Positions 35,191 to 46,400 of a stretch of DNA of 64,000 nt are shown in pieces. Position numbers and translations under genes: made by a program. Source of the DNA: Nelumbo lutea (Eukaryota > Streptophyta > Magnoliopsida > Proteales > Nelumbonaceae). Below the pieces are notes generated by a model. The model saw only the letters and a program-made list of their open reading frames with translations. It was not told the origin of the DNA and ran no database searches. Location: positions 116,944,999 through 117,008,998 of the forward strand of contig JAKGHH010000001.1 in assembly GCA_022828595.1 (NCBI GenBank), written 5' to 3'. How positions within the stretch are numbered: the stretch's first letter is position 1; every line of letters begins with the position of its first letter.

Positions 35191-35410
35191 GGGATACTTT
35201 AAGACAATATGTTCAATTAGCATTTAATGGCAATGTTAATTGTAAAAAAGAGTAGGGATACTTTAAGACAATATGTTCAATTAGCATTTAATCCCTAAAA
35301 TCATAGTAAATGGAGGGTATATTTGATATTTTGTTTCTTTCCATTAGCATTTAATGGTAATGTTAATTGTAAAAAAGAGTAGGGATACTTTAAAACAATA
35401 TATTCAATTA
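35191..35410. repeat. Local direct duplications, about 40-65 bp
   Basis: GGGATACTTTAA(G/A)ACAATAT..TTCAATTA occurs three times (from 35191, 35253 and 35381), and GCATTTAATGG(C/T)AATGTTAATTG twice (from about 35220 and 35347). Stepwise slippage or template switching is likely. Confidence 0.8.
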
Positions 35411-35556
35411 AATTTTTTAAAGACAATATGTAAGCATTCAATTAAATTCTTTAAAAAAAAAGGGGTAAATTTCCGTTACTGTTGGACTAAATTTATCCTT
35501 ACTGTTTGAAAAATGATTAATTCTACTCTTATTGTTTCTTACGTTAGCATCCGTAA

Positions 35557-35717
35557 CGGTGCTAAAGGAGAGGCGGCTCTATCACATGATATCCGTTACA
35601 TGTGATATCATGTTATTAATATATTTATCAAAAATTCCAAAAATACCCTTCACATCTCCCTTCCTAAAATTCTCTTTGACCTCTCCAACCGCAGGTGCTA
35701 AAGGAGAGGCGGCTCTA
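35557..35717. repeat. 23-bp direct repeat around an intron-like spacer
   Basis: GTGCTAAAGGAGAGGCGGCT occurs at 35558 and again at 35695, the second time right after an acceptor-like CCGCAG. The intervening 113 bp are AT-rich with AT-palindromes (ATGATATC/GATATCAT). The second copy continues into a 35-codon hydrophobic frame (AFLLCLSGYALIIIPYG) ending in TGA at 35801; family unknown. Confidence 0.6.
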
Positions 35718-36599
35718 GCTCCATCAACAAGAAACATCCTTGCTTTTCTTCTTTGCCTTTCTGGTTATGCCTTGATTATCATTCCATATGGGTTACTTTG
35801 AGATGAGCCAGTCAAGCTCTCGGCTCCTTCTGGTTATGCCTTGATTATCAAGTTTAGAGTGGAATTTACGGGTGACTAAAACCTGCTCCTTCTACAGAAG
35901 CCGATTAACGTGAAGGCTACAGTTTGATCCCAAACCAGTTGCCTGATGCGGAACTCATAGGATGGGTGTGGTTTAGAAAAAGCACCTGAAGGGGTCTCCG
36001 ATGGCTGAACGAGATGTGGTATCGGCAGATAACACTGATGGAGATGGTGCCGGCGATGGTGATGATGATACCGAAAAGCCAGTCCACAGATTTTCACGGG
36101 TGAAAGGTCTCGGATTTTGGACTCTTTTCCAGGAGCCGCAAACCTCTCTGAGTTCATTGAGCGATCAGGGACGCATTGAGTTTGGCCAAAATCCAAACTG
36201 GATCGAATAGAGTTGTTTGTCTTTTCCCCCTAGAATTTAATCCACGATGAAGCTTCATGGGTCCCCGTTTTCTAGGATGTGGGCGCCCCTTTTCCTTCCT
36301 TTTCTTTTACCGCTTATTATCCCCTCATAATTTAATCTACCACAAAGCTTCTAGAAACAACAAAACTCACCTCCCTCTCCTCTCTCTCTCTCTTCCCCTC
36401 TCCACCACCCTACCTTCTCGCTAGGGAAGGTAGTTGATTGTGCAAAAGCGAAGAGCCTCCTTGAATGACTTTAAAAGGTTTAAGCTCATGCTTGCAAAGA
36501 TCAAGATAGGTGGTTTGATTAGGTAGGAGCTCGCAAAGTTGAAGAAGCAAGCTACAGCTAGTAAATAACGGCTGCCGGCGTGAATACAGCTTTCCGAAG

Positions 36600-36966
36600 T
36601 GAAAACCCATGGATCGTCGCCCCTGTTTTCGCCATTGTGGTCGTTTCGTTGAGTGGTCTAGGAAGTTGGTGTTCATCACTTCGGGTGCAGATATCTGAGA
36701 CAGGATGGCCGTCGAAAGGGGACGAAGATAAGGCTGGAGCGACGCTAGAGAACGCCAGAAAGTTGCCGGTGCTGTATACTCAAATCGATGCCGTATACTT
36801 AGCACCGATGCCGGAGTACTGCCGGTGGCAGTTTGGTTCTGGTAATGTGCCTAAGAAGAACGGCGGTTGTAGCGGTTTCAAAGACAACAAGAGGGGCGCC
36901 AACCTCTGCTGTTCCAGAAGAGCGGCAGTTCCGACGGTTCTGAGAGATCTACAATTCTGGCCGTAA
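36600..36966 (+). pseudogene. Scrambled glycosyl hydrolase family 17 (beta-1,3-glucanase) fragments
   Basis: The frame 36580-36966 contains VQISETGWPSKGDEDKAGAT..ENARK (about 36682-36765), a clear match to the GH17 signature. The Glu in SETGWPS is the family's catalytic nucleophile position. It is followed by LYTQIDAVYLA (about 36771-36805). In real GH17 proteins the AQIDAVYxAM segment lies before SETGWPS, so the two pieces are in swapped order. Genuine enzymes hydrolyse beta-1,3-glucan in cell walls and have about 340 or more residues. This piece has only about 40 recognisable residues and no barrel, so it is a captured fragment, not an enzyme. Confidence 0.75.
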
Positions 36967-37291
36967 ATGAAGGAGTCCTTATTGTTATCCGATCTACAGT
37001 TCCGGCGGTTTTGGTAGTTCCGGCGAAGAGGATGAGAGGGGGAGAGGAAATCGAGTAGTAGAGGGGAAGGGAGGGTAAAATAATCTTTTTTATATTTCCG
37101 TTGATGCACGTTAATGAAGAAGAAGAATTAGTTAATTGTCAGTAAGAATAGTATTAATCAATTTTAAAACAAAACAGTAAAAATACATTTATTCAATTAA
37201 CTAAATTATAAGAATAGTTTAAAAATTTTATTCAAAAAATGATTTAATCAGCTAAATCATTAAGGGTAGAAGAAATTTTCCCTTTTTAAAA

Positions 37292-37492
37292 CATTGAGAT
37301 GCGTTTGCATCCTTAGAGACCGTACGTCCGTAGATCAAAACACGTGTATTGAAGTCGAACTCGAGAGTGGAGAGTTTGGAGACAATAATGCTAAATTGCT
37401 AATCAATTCGGCAGTGTAGGCCGTAGCCTGTAGAGCTTAGAGCAAACCCGAAACAGTTCAGCCTCGTTTAATTTTGTAGCAACCGCTTCAAA
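37292..37492 (+). promoter_or_regulatory. CURT1 upstream region with a G-box
   Basis: Only about 200 bp separate the MULE-like element from the CURT1 start codon. A perfect palindromic G-box, CACGTG, lies at 37341-37346 (ACACGTGT context), a site bound by bZIP and bHLH factors and common in light-responsive nuclear genes for chloroplast proteins. No obvious TATA box was seen. The transcription start is unknown. Confidence 0.5.
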
Positions 37493-40400
37493 ATGGAACT
37501 CTGTACTTCTTTCGCCACCTCAAATCTTTCTCATCCCAAACTCTTCAGGTCGAACTCCTTTCTCCTTCGCTCGACGACATCTCTCCCTCTCAAACGCAAC
37601 ACAATCTCTCACAAGAATCCAGGTACATTTCCCCATTTCTGCCATCTTTCTACTCTTTACTTTCCACTATAAATCAAAACCCTAGGCTTCATTTCTCAAA
37701 AAACAAATAAACCATCTCTCTAAATGCCGATATCAGCTCTGCATGTGGAGTTTCTTGTTTTGATTAATATGATCTATTCGTCTGTATTTGCTTGACGTCT
37801 TCTATCATTGCTCTTCCTATTCAGGACTATCTGTTATCTGCTATTGGATATTTGTTGCTATCGTTTACAGAAAAAGCAGTTTCAAGACCCTAGAATGATT
37901 TAAACAATGATTTGCAACATCAGACTTCTGTAGTTGAAGTCTTGGATAAATGCCTAATGAAGAATATATTAACGGATTGAGCATCAGACTTCTGCATTGA
38001 TTTTGAATAACTTTTTATTCTATGATTCGTTTTTTTTTTAAGCCTTGGGTTTTTCACGTGAGGGTCAATTCGTTATTTTGTCAAAGTTCATTTGAGGCTA
38101 GCATCTATATCCTTTGTTTGAAACGTATAAAGAATGGTGCAGTTGATACTATCTCTTCATAGCATTTTGTCCCTCGAATATGCTCCTTCTCTGAGGCATT
38201 AATTAGTTTGTTTCCTTGAATATTTGAACTTCACACTATATAAATCATTATTTCATTTATGCTATTATCTTTTTTTGATCTACCACAAGGTGCCAGTACT
38301 ATCATGATCTTTTTATTGCAACAATGGTTGTAGACTTTTATACTGTACTATGATGTCAAAATATCTAAGTCTGACCTATTTGCTGAAATTCCTATACTGG
38401 ACTCTAGTTACATAGTTAATATATATGTATGTGGAAGACAATAATATGATTTATTAATTATGATGTTAAGTTTTAGATAGAGATATGGCCTTTTTTCTAG
38501 TACACAAGGTAACGAGAACATAATAGTTGCAAGACATTTATGGTATTGCTTAAGAAATCTCTATTAAAGCTCAAATCTGTGGTCCAGTTTATATGGCATT
38601 GATTTTCTGATCTATGTGCAGAACTCAAAAGAAATACATGGTAAGAGAAGATCATATTTCATATAGAAGTTTCTATCTTCAAGTAATGGATTTAAACAAC
38701 ATTTCCAAATATCTTCTATACAAACTACTGAAAGAAATTAAGGATGCCTATGCTACCCATAAAAAAAGGAGATTGTTGAGAATGTTCCTAAGTTAATTGA
38801 ATTCCAATTTTTGTAGAAGTGGTGATTTTAAGAAGTATAGAGATGCGAGCAAGGAATCTTGTAAGCTGACAATTTAGAATGAATAATTATTGAAGTTAAT
38901 CTTGAATCTTCACAGTCTGTATGCTTCTTAAAATGACCACTGGCCTAGTAATTATGGTATGGTTTGTGCTTCATCCTCCTCTTTCTTTTTGGAGGTTTGA
39001 TTTGAGCAAATCCCATTCTGATAAACCAAGAAAACCCTAGTGAAAAGACAACAAAACACTGTTTATGATAGTAACAAACGATACCTAGGGTGTTATTTCT
39101 TTTGCAACATGTGCATTTGATTAATTATTAAGGGTTTGCCCCCATACAATATAATGCTCCTAATTTACTCCTCATCCATCTGTTCTTTTCAATTTTTTTC
39201 CTCAATGGTTTGTCATGGTGGAGGCTGTTATGTGAAAAGGAACAAGATAATGTTAACTAATCAACTGATTTTATTTCCCTGGAGGCTGTTATGTGAAATC
39301 AATCTGGTGTTTAAGGATAATTGTATAATGCCGTACCTACTAAAGAATATTGTTGAATGGAAAACTTAAGGATATTGTGTGTTATCTATTTCCATTAATC
39401 TCCAATTGTGGTCGACTTTTCTCTTCATTGCTGCATAACTTTTGGATTTTTGCAGTTTCTTTAGGTTTTAGGATAGCTGCATACTGTTTCCCCATGCGGT
39501 TGGTTTCAGTTACATCTCTAGAGAACACATATTCTCCTAGTGACCCAGTGCACACCCTAACAAACACCCCCCCCCCCCAAAAAAAAAAAAAAGTAATAAA
39601 AAAATTGGTCTATGTCCATTTGTTGAAGTTTCAATATTATTTCTGTACAAATTTATAGGCTACTGCTCAGAATTGGAGTTGATGCTCTGTTGGTGGGATG
39701 ACCAATTGGCAATGGGTAGTGGTACTGTTGCCATCACCTGTTCTGGTAAACGGACATTACAATATAAAAAAAACAACATTCTAAAATCCATTACAACTTT
39801 GAAATATTTATTTTGGTAAAAATAAAAAATCATTAAAATAAAAGGTGAAGACAAGATCAGGTAACTTTAACACAAATCTCTAAAAATAATACTTTTTGAT
39901 GGATAACTATAAGTGTTTCAGAAATAGTTTCTAAAAATAATATCATATTAAATATTAAAGCTAAGAATACTGTTTAGAAACTCAAATTATAAAAAAATAA
40001 GACCTATATAGAAAGATAAACCCACATGTTGTCCATATTCTGGCCATAGCTATGTCAGATTGTGTCCAAGTCACATGAACCACTAATTTTCTAAATAGTG
40101 GAATGATTTTTTTGCTGTTACTTGAACAAGGTCCGGTTTTATGAGCAAAAGAGGAAGAAGCACAGAGGAAAAAGAGAAGGAGAGAATATTGATAAAAAAA
40201 GTGGAGAGACTAGAAAGCGGTTAGTCAGTCATATAAGTAGAGAAAGGGGTGGACTGCCGATTGGAGAGAAAAATCTACTACCCCAATTGATTGACCTCTA
40301 TTTATATTGAACTTTTAAAATGGTAAAAGATTATAAAATACTCCCTGCTTAAGTAACAAAACGGGATAAACAACCATACATCTTTCTAACCAACTTATTC

Positions 40401-43400
40401 CTGAATATAACAGTACCAAGTGTGAGGTAGAAGCAGATATAACAATCTAAACTTCCAACAAAACCAAAATTGAGGCATTCATTCATGAACTATGGGATAA
40501 TGAGGAAGTGAATGATCTAGCAAAGTCAGTCATTTCTTGTTTCTGTATTTTTTTGTGTGTGTTTGTGCTTGCATTGGGGATGGTGTATTATGCATACTAG
40601 GGCAGCTTTAGTCTTCTAATAGTTATGGGAATTTTTGTCGTTCTAGTGTATCTACCATTGTTTATTGGTTTATCACTTATTCACCTATTTTGTGAACTAT
40701 CTTCTGCCTGCAAGATCTTCTTAGTTATATTTAAATAGAATGTTTCTATACAATTTACATTGCTCTCAAACTCAAGATGCCTGCATGTAACAAAACAACC
40801 GCAGCATGTCATTCTAAAAGACAGGTAGATAATGTGTTTGTAAGTAATATTTTGCTAATTGTGACTTTTTATTGTTTCTTTTAGGTTTGCATTATTTTTC
40901 TACCCCTTTTCTGAGAGCAACCACTTCTGAAGAGACTTCAACAAGTGTGAATGAACAACTCAAAGAAGCATCTGATGGAGTAACACTTGTTGAAGAAACT
41001 CCAATAATCCTGAAAAATGAACAAAATGCACTCTACGAAGCACCTATGGGTGAACCACTGCAACCTTTTGAATTCCTGGAGAAGCTCAATATAAAGGTTA
41101 GTATAAATCTTTATAATGTTATTCTGCCTTTGGAAGTAACAGCAATATCCATTGTACCCATGTGTACAAATATCTAGACCCCCATATGAGATTGTTAGCC
41201 AAATTTGGTAGCTGTTTTTGTAGCTATGGGAGTGTGGGACCAATCATTTTATTCCATGCCAGCCATAAATGCAAGTGAGAGATTGAATTGTTGCAGGTCA
41301 CATGCACTTTATGGTTGGCATGGAACAAAATGATTGGTCCAACAGCCAGTAAAACAGCTATCAAATTTACCTTTTCCCGTATTCTGTTTCACATCCATGA
41401 TATATCTTTTGCACTGGTAGTGTGGTTAAATGATGACTATATGGTTGCCATCTATGTATGTGCACAGAGAAATGTGTTATTTTTCGTTTATCTTTTTTTG
41501 CAGTTCTTAATGCTGTGGTGGCCCTCTGTGTCCTTAACAAAAAGTGTTTGAGTATATTAAGAGTTAGGGGGAGCAGCATTAGGCTAGCTTGGCTATACTA
41601 TCTGTTGGGATGTACATATCACCCCAATCTGATTCCAGCCATTTGTTTGGTCGGAATGGGTTCTGATTCCCATTCTTGGTGGAATGGGATTCCTCTGTAT
41701 GGGGGAATGGGGGAATCACCAAACAAAAGGTGATTCTTTTGATACTACCATTGCTTGGATTTCTTACATGAATGTTAGCCTACTTCTTGGCATATTGGCC
41801 TTGTTTCGAGCTAGAGAAATCTCTTCTCTATTATATTTATATTGTTGTAACTCAATAAAATCATGTTAGTTGCTAAAAAATTGCTTTAAAAAATCTTGTT
41901 CTGCACTGGAGGTATGTGGTAAGTGGTGTTGGGTGTTTAATTTTAAAAATTGAAGTCTGTGGAGGCAGGTTATAATGGCAAAATATGGATTGAGAAATTT
42001 TGGGTGTGTCCCAAGAGAAGCAAGTGGTTCCTATTGGCTGCTCTATTTGAAGGGACATTGAGAAGAACCACCGTGAATTTAGTAAAGGGATAAAGTACAG
42101 GGTAGGGTAGGGGATGGTGGCAGAGTGAGGTTTTGAAGGGACGTATGGTGCAGCAACCATCCATTAATAGTTATATGTTGTCTCTTCTGTTTTCTGTTTT
42201 CTTCTTTCTTATTATTCTGTGTTGAATCTCCTTAATTGGAGAGCTGAGATGTACACCGTTGCCTACTGTCCATCTTTTTGAGCAGTATGGTGGCTTCTTT
42301 CAATGAAATTTTTTCTGTTATTCATGTCATGAGAGTTTTGTCAAGTTTTACTGCAGGGTGCCAACCTTATGCAACTCCCTCCTTTATCTGGGATTGGGAC
42401 TGACAATGTAAGACAAGCACACACTAGTGAAGTTATTTTCTGTTATTCATCAAAAGAATTGAAAAAAAGGAGTTTCCAGAGCTGTATTTGGTAGCTGGCA
42501 ACAGGGATGCCACAGTGGTCGAATATTTTAAAAGGCATAGTGATCAAGTGGTCTAGTGTCCCCGCTTGAGGATGAACCTGAAGCTGAACGATTGGGAGAT
42601 TGAAAATTTGACAGAATTGCTGGACTCATTGAGAAGAGTGTGATGTATCAATTTTTTGTGCTAAGTACCTCGTCATTCGGTCTACTTCCAAGTGGCCAAT
42701 GTCTTAGAGGTCGAAGTGGAGAATTTTGCTAGGTGAGGACTTGGATGCCGAGCTGACCAGGCCGAGCTGGGAGTGGACTAGGTGCCGAGCTGACCAGACC
42801 GAGCTGGGGGCAGGTTAGGTGCTGAGCTGACTGGAGGGCCGAGCTGCATATTAGGTGCCGAGCTGACCAGAGGGCCGAGCTGGATTGATTGTTGAGCTTT
42901 GTAGTTCTTTAGAGACCTACAAGGAATCAATGTCAGAGACCCGGGGTGGCAAACCCGACGAGGTCGCTCCGATGCTTAAGTTAGTACTCCCATAGTAGAT
43001 TGCAAGCTAAAAATCATAAAGTATGAGAACTAGAATATGCTTACTTGCCCCCCCCTCCTATGTCACTGGGGTTGGTGCCTTTATATAGGCATTGTTTAGT
43101 GTGGGCTTCACGCACCTCATCCTAGATTTCCGAGAGGTTGTCTAAGTGGTCCGAGATTCCCAGAGGCAATTGCCATACACGTTGACCACCCTCCGAGATG
43201 TTCGGTACATGGGCCAACTTCCAAGGACCGTGGGAGTGTTGGGATAGGCATGCCAAATTTGTCGGCAAGCACGTCTTGCAGGTCGCCACCTGGACCTCAA
43301 TTAGGTTGGCACGCCCTCGAGGAAGGTCGCTCCTTGCGTCGAGGTCACTTCGACTAGTGATGAGGTGTTGCAGGTCGGCCCTGGACGAGGTGCTTCTTGC

Positions 43401-46400
43401 CGACTTGAATTGTGGTCGAGGTTGCCATGTCGGCGCCTGTGCCAGGTTGCTAGTTCGCCATCATCTTGGCTAAGGTAAGTTGTTTCCTAAGTGGTTTCGG
43501 GTGTCACCCAGTTGTTTCGAGATGCCATGTGTCACAATGTCACTAGAGGGCCAAATCCGCCCTCATCAATTGCCCGCCACTCCTGAGCTAAAAGTAACTT
43601 GGTGAAGGGAGTAGATTGCTCCTTTTGGCCTGGAATGACTAATTCGATGAGCTCGTAAGCGTCGATCCAATTTGCTTCTCAGGTTGGAAGAGTTCAAGTG
43701 CTTGCAACCTTGTGTAGGACCTCTCCATCTTTATTTTCGAGGCACGAGAGCGAATTCATCTGCTCGATGAGAGGTGGAGCAGGTATCTCGAGGACATCTA
43801 CCTTATTAGGGATGTGACCATCAAGAGGTTCTGCGGTCCAGCTAAGTACCTCAAGAGTGAAGCTCATCATGCCGTCCTTAAGAGGAGGTTCTGTGTGACT
43901 ACTTTATCAGGTCGCTCCACCTAGGTAGACTTCGGCGCTACGTTTCTTCGAGCTGGCCCTAGCCAGTGAGTTTGATGCGGAGCCTTTAACCGAGGTGGAG
44001 GTCGACTGTGAAGAAATCAAGTTTGCATCCATCATGGTGCTGAGAGCGAACTAGTCTTTCCTTTGTTTTCTTGTGCTGAATACGAACTGCTTTATATTTT
44101 GCCCATGCAAAAGAAGCGACTGGGTCTCACGTGGTGCCGAGGTCTTTTATCAACTCGGCACCTTAGCCCTTAAGCTTTGGGAGCGACTCGCAGTCCACTC
44201 TCCTTACCCTTGATTTTGCCCATGCCGAAGAGGCAACTGGGTCTTATGTGGTATCGAGGTCTTTTACCAGCTCGGCACCTTAGCCCTTAGGCTCTACTCT
44301 CCTTGATTTTGCCCATGTCGAAGAGGCGACTGGGTCTTATGTGGTGTCGAGGTCTTTTTATCAGCTCGACACCTTAGCCCTTCGGCTCTGGGGGAGACTC
44401 GTAGTCCACTCTCCTTACCCTTGGTTTTGCCCATGCCGAAGTGGCGACTGGGTCTTATATGGTGCCGAGGTCTTTTACCAGCTCGACACCTTAGAGCTAC
44501 GGCTGCGTTGCATCAGCCTCGTTAGTGACGCCGGTCACTCACTCCTACAAGAAGCTACTGGGAGCTCGACATATGGGGGCAGCACTACTGACTTTAGGTC
44601 ACCAGCTTGCACGGGAGCCTTGGAAGGCTCGATCGGCAGGGCGTCCATGCCGTCCATTGGCTGCCAACTCCCGCGGAAGCCACGAAGAGCTCATTTTTGT
44701 AGAGGGTACCTTGTGAAGAGGACTGATGAGGCTTTATCCGAGTTGAAATAAAGTCGGCAGAGCTGCTTAGTCTGTTGGCCATCAACTTCCTACTTGGTCT
44801 TTGAGTTCATAAAAAATGGAAACTAGAAAATGAGAGCTTTAGTTTCTAAAAGGTGAGAACTTAGCTTTCTGGAAGAATATGACTTAGCCTTTCAGAAGAT
44901 GAGAACTTAGCTTTTTGTAGCATTTCCCACAGACGGTGCCAGTTGATGTATCAATTTTTTGCGCTACGTACCTCGTCATTCGGTCTGCTTCCAAGTGACC
45001 AATGTCTTAGAGGCCGAAGTGGAGAATTTTGTTGGGTGAGGACTTGGATGCCGAGCTGACCAGGCCGAGCTGGGAGTGGACTAGGTGTTGAGCTGAATAG
45101 ACCGAGCTGGGGGCAGGTTAGGTGCTGAGCTGACTGGAGGGTCGAGCTGCATATTAGGTGCCGAGCTGACTAGAGGGCCGAGCTGGATTGGTTGTTGAGC
45201 TTCATAATTCTTTAGGGACCTGCAAGGAATCAATGTCAGAGGACCCGGGGTGGCTAACCCGACAAGGTCGCTCTGATGCTTAAGTCAGTACTCCCATAGT
45301 AGACTGCGAGCTAAAAATCATAAAGTATGAGAGCTAGAATATGCTTACTTGCCCCTCCCCCCTATGTCACTAGGGTTGGTGCCTTTATATAGGCATTGTT
45401 TAGCGTGGGCTTCACGCACCGCATCCGAGATTTCCAAGAGGTCGTCTAAGTGGTCCAAGATTCCCGGAGGCAACCGCCATGCATGTTTACCACCCTCCGG
45501 GACGTTCGGTACGTGGGCCAACTTCCAAGGACCATGGGAGTGTTGGGATAGGCATGCCGAATTTGTCGGCGAGCACGTCTCGCAGGTCGCCACCTGGACC
45601 TCAATAAGGCGGAGACGCCCTCGAGGGAGGTCGCTCCTTGCGTCGAGGTCACTTCTGCTAGTGATGAGGTGCTGCAGGTCGGCCCTGGACGGGGTGCTTC
45701 TTATCGACCTAAATTGTGGTCGAGGTCACCAATTCGGCGCCTGTGCCAGGTCGCTAGGTTGGCGCTTGTGCCAGTTCGACGCCTGTGCCAGGTTGCCAGT
45801 TCGTCGTCATCTTGGCTAAGGTAAGTTGTTGCCTAAGCGGTTCCGGGTGTCACCCAGTTGTTCCGAGATGCCACGTGTCACAATGTCACTGGAGGGCCAA
45901 ATCCGCCTTCATCAAAGTGCAACTTGGTCTATTAAGTCATGACAATAGAACATGGTGATGGGGCAAGTTAAGGATTATTTTCCACTAACACTTTTTTAGA
46001 AGGTTGCGTCATTGAATTCCCCAGCAGCAAGTTTGGATATCTCACGATACCCTCTAAGGTATCGTTCCTGGTGTGGACTGCAGTGCTAAGAAAGCCTCAC
46101 TAGGGACAGTCTGATTAGAAGAGGAATTCTTATTGATTCTGATTTGTGTTATGTGTGGGCTGGAAAAATAAACTGAGTTCACCTTTTTATGTATTGTGAG
46201 GTGGCTGGATCAGTGTGGGTAGGATTCTTCAGCAGTTTAGCCTTGTTAAGATTGTGGGGCACTTTCTGGAATTGCATACCAGCTGCTGTGGTTTGGAAAA
46301 TATGGAAGAAGAGAAACACCTGTATATTCTCGAACTTGATTGGGAGTGAGGAGGAGTTGCCATCTAAAATAATGGGGACTTCAACATCCTGGAGCTTGGC

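Larger units (their letters stand above)
35450..37291. mobile_element. MULE-like element with captured gene fragments (Pack-MULE-like)
   Basis: The ends are imperfect long inverted repeats. 35499-35559 (TTACTGTTTGAAAAATGATT through CCGTAACGG) pairs with the reverse complement of 37098-37180 (TTACTGTTTTG.. through CAACGG). The outer edges AAAAAGGGGTAAATTTC and AAAAAGGGAAAATTTC also correspond. The interior, unlike its surroundings, is GC-rich (36000-37070) and holds gene-like pieces, including scrambled GH17 motifs. The termini are A-rich, so the exact target duplication is not resolvable (TTTAAAA occurs on both sides). No transposase. Confidence 0.6.
42641..45914 (-). mobile_element. Non-autonomous gypsy-type LTR retrotransposon (LARD-like)
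   Basis: 3.27 kb, transcribed from the minus strand: 5' LTR 44944-45914, primer-binding site 44924-44941, internal region 43569-44943, polypurine tract near 43569-43586, 3' LTR 42641-43568. The internal 1.4 kb has no gag or pol domain in either strand, but has a four-unit tandem repeat. The GC-rich composition contrasts sharply with the AT-rich intron. Open frames inside (for example 45349-45819 and 44341-44751) reflect GC content, not genes. Confidence 0.9.

Noticed and set aside
35876..36196. His-rich frame (HHHHRRHHLHQ) on the minus strand
   Set aside because: Antisense of a GATGGTGATGATG-type low-complexity run in the MULE interior; composition explains it.
43198..45819. Open frames up to 156 codons (for example 45349-45819, 44341-44751) that could be taken for genes
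   Set aside because: They lie in the GC-rich LTRs and tandem repeats of a non-autonomous element. Two of them are repeated in both LTRs. No domain is present.
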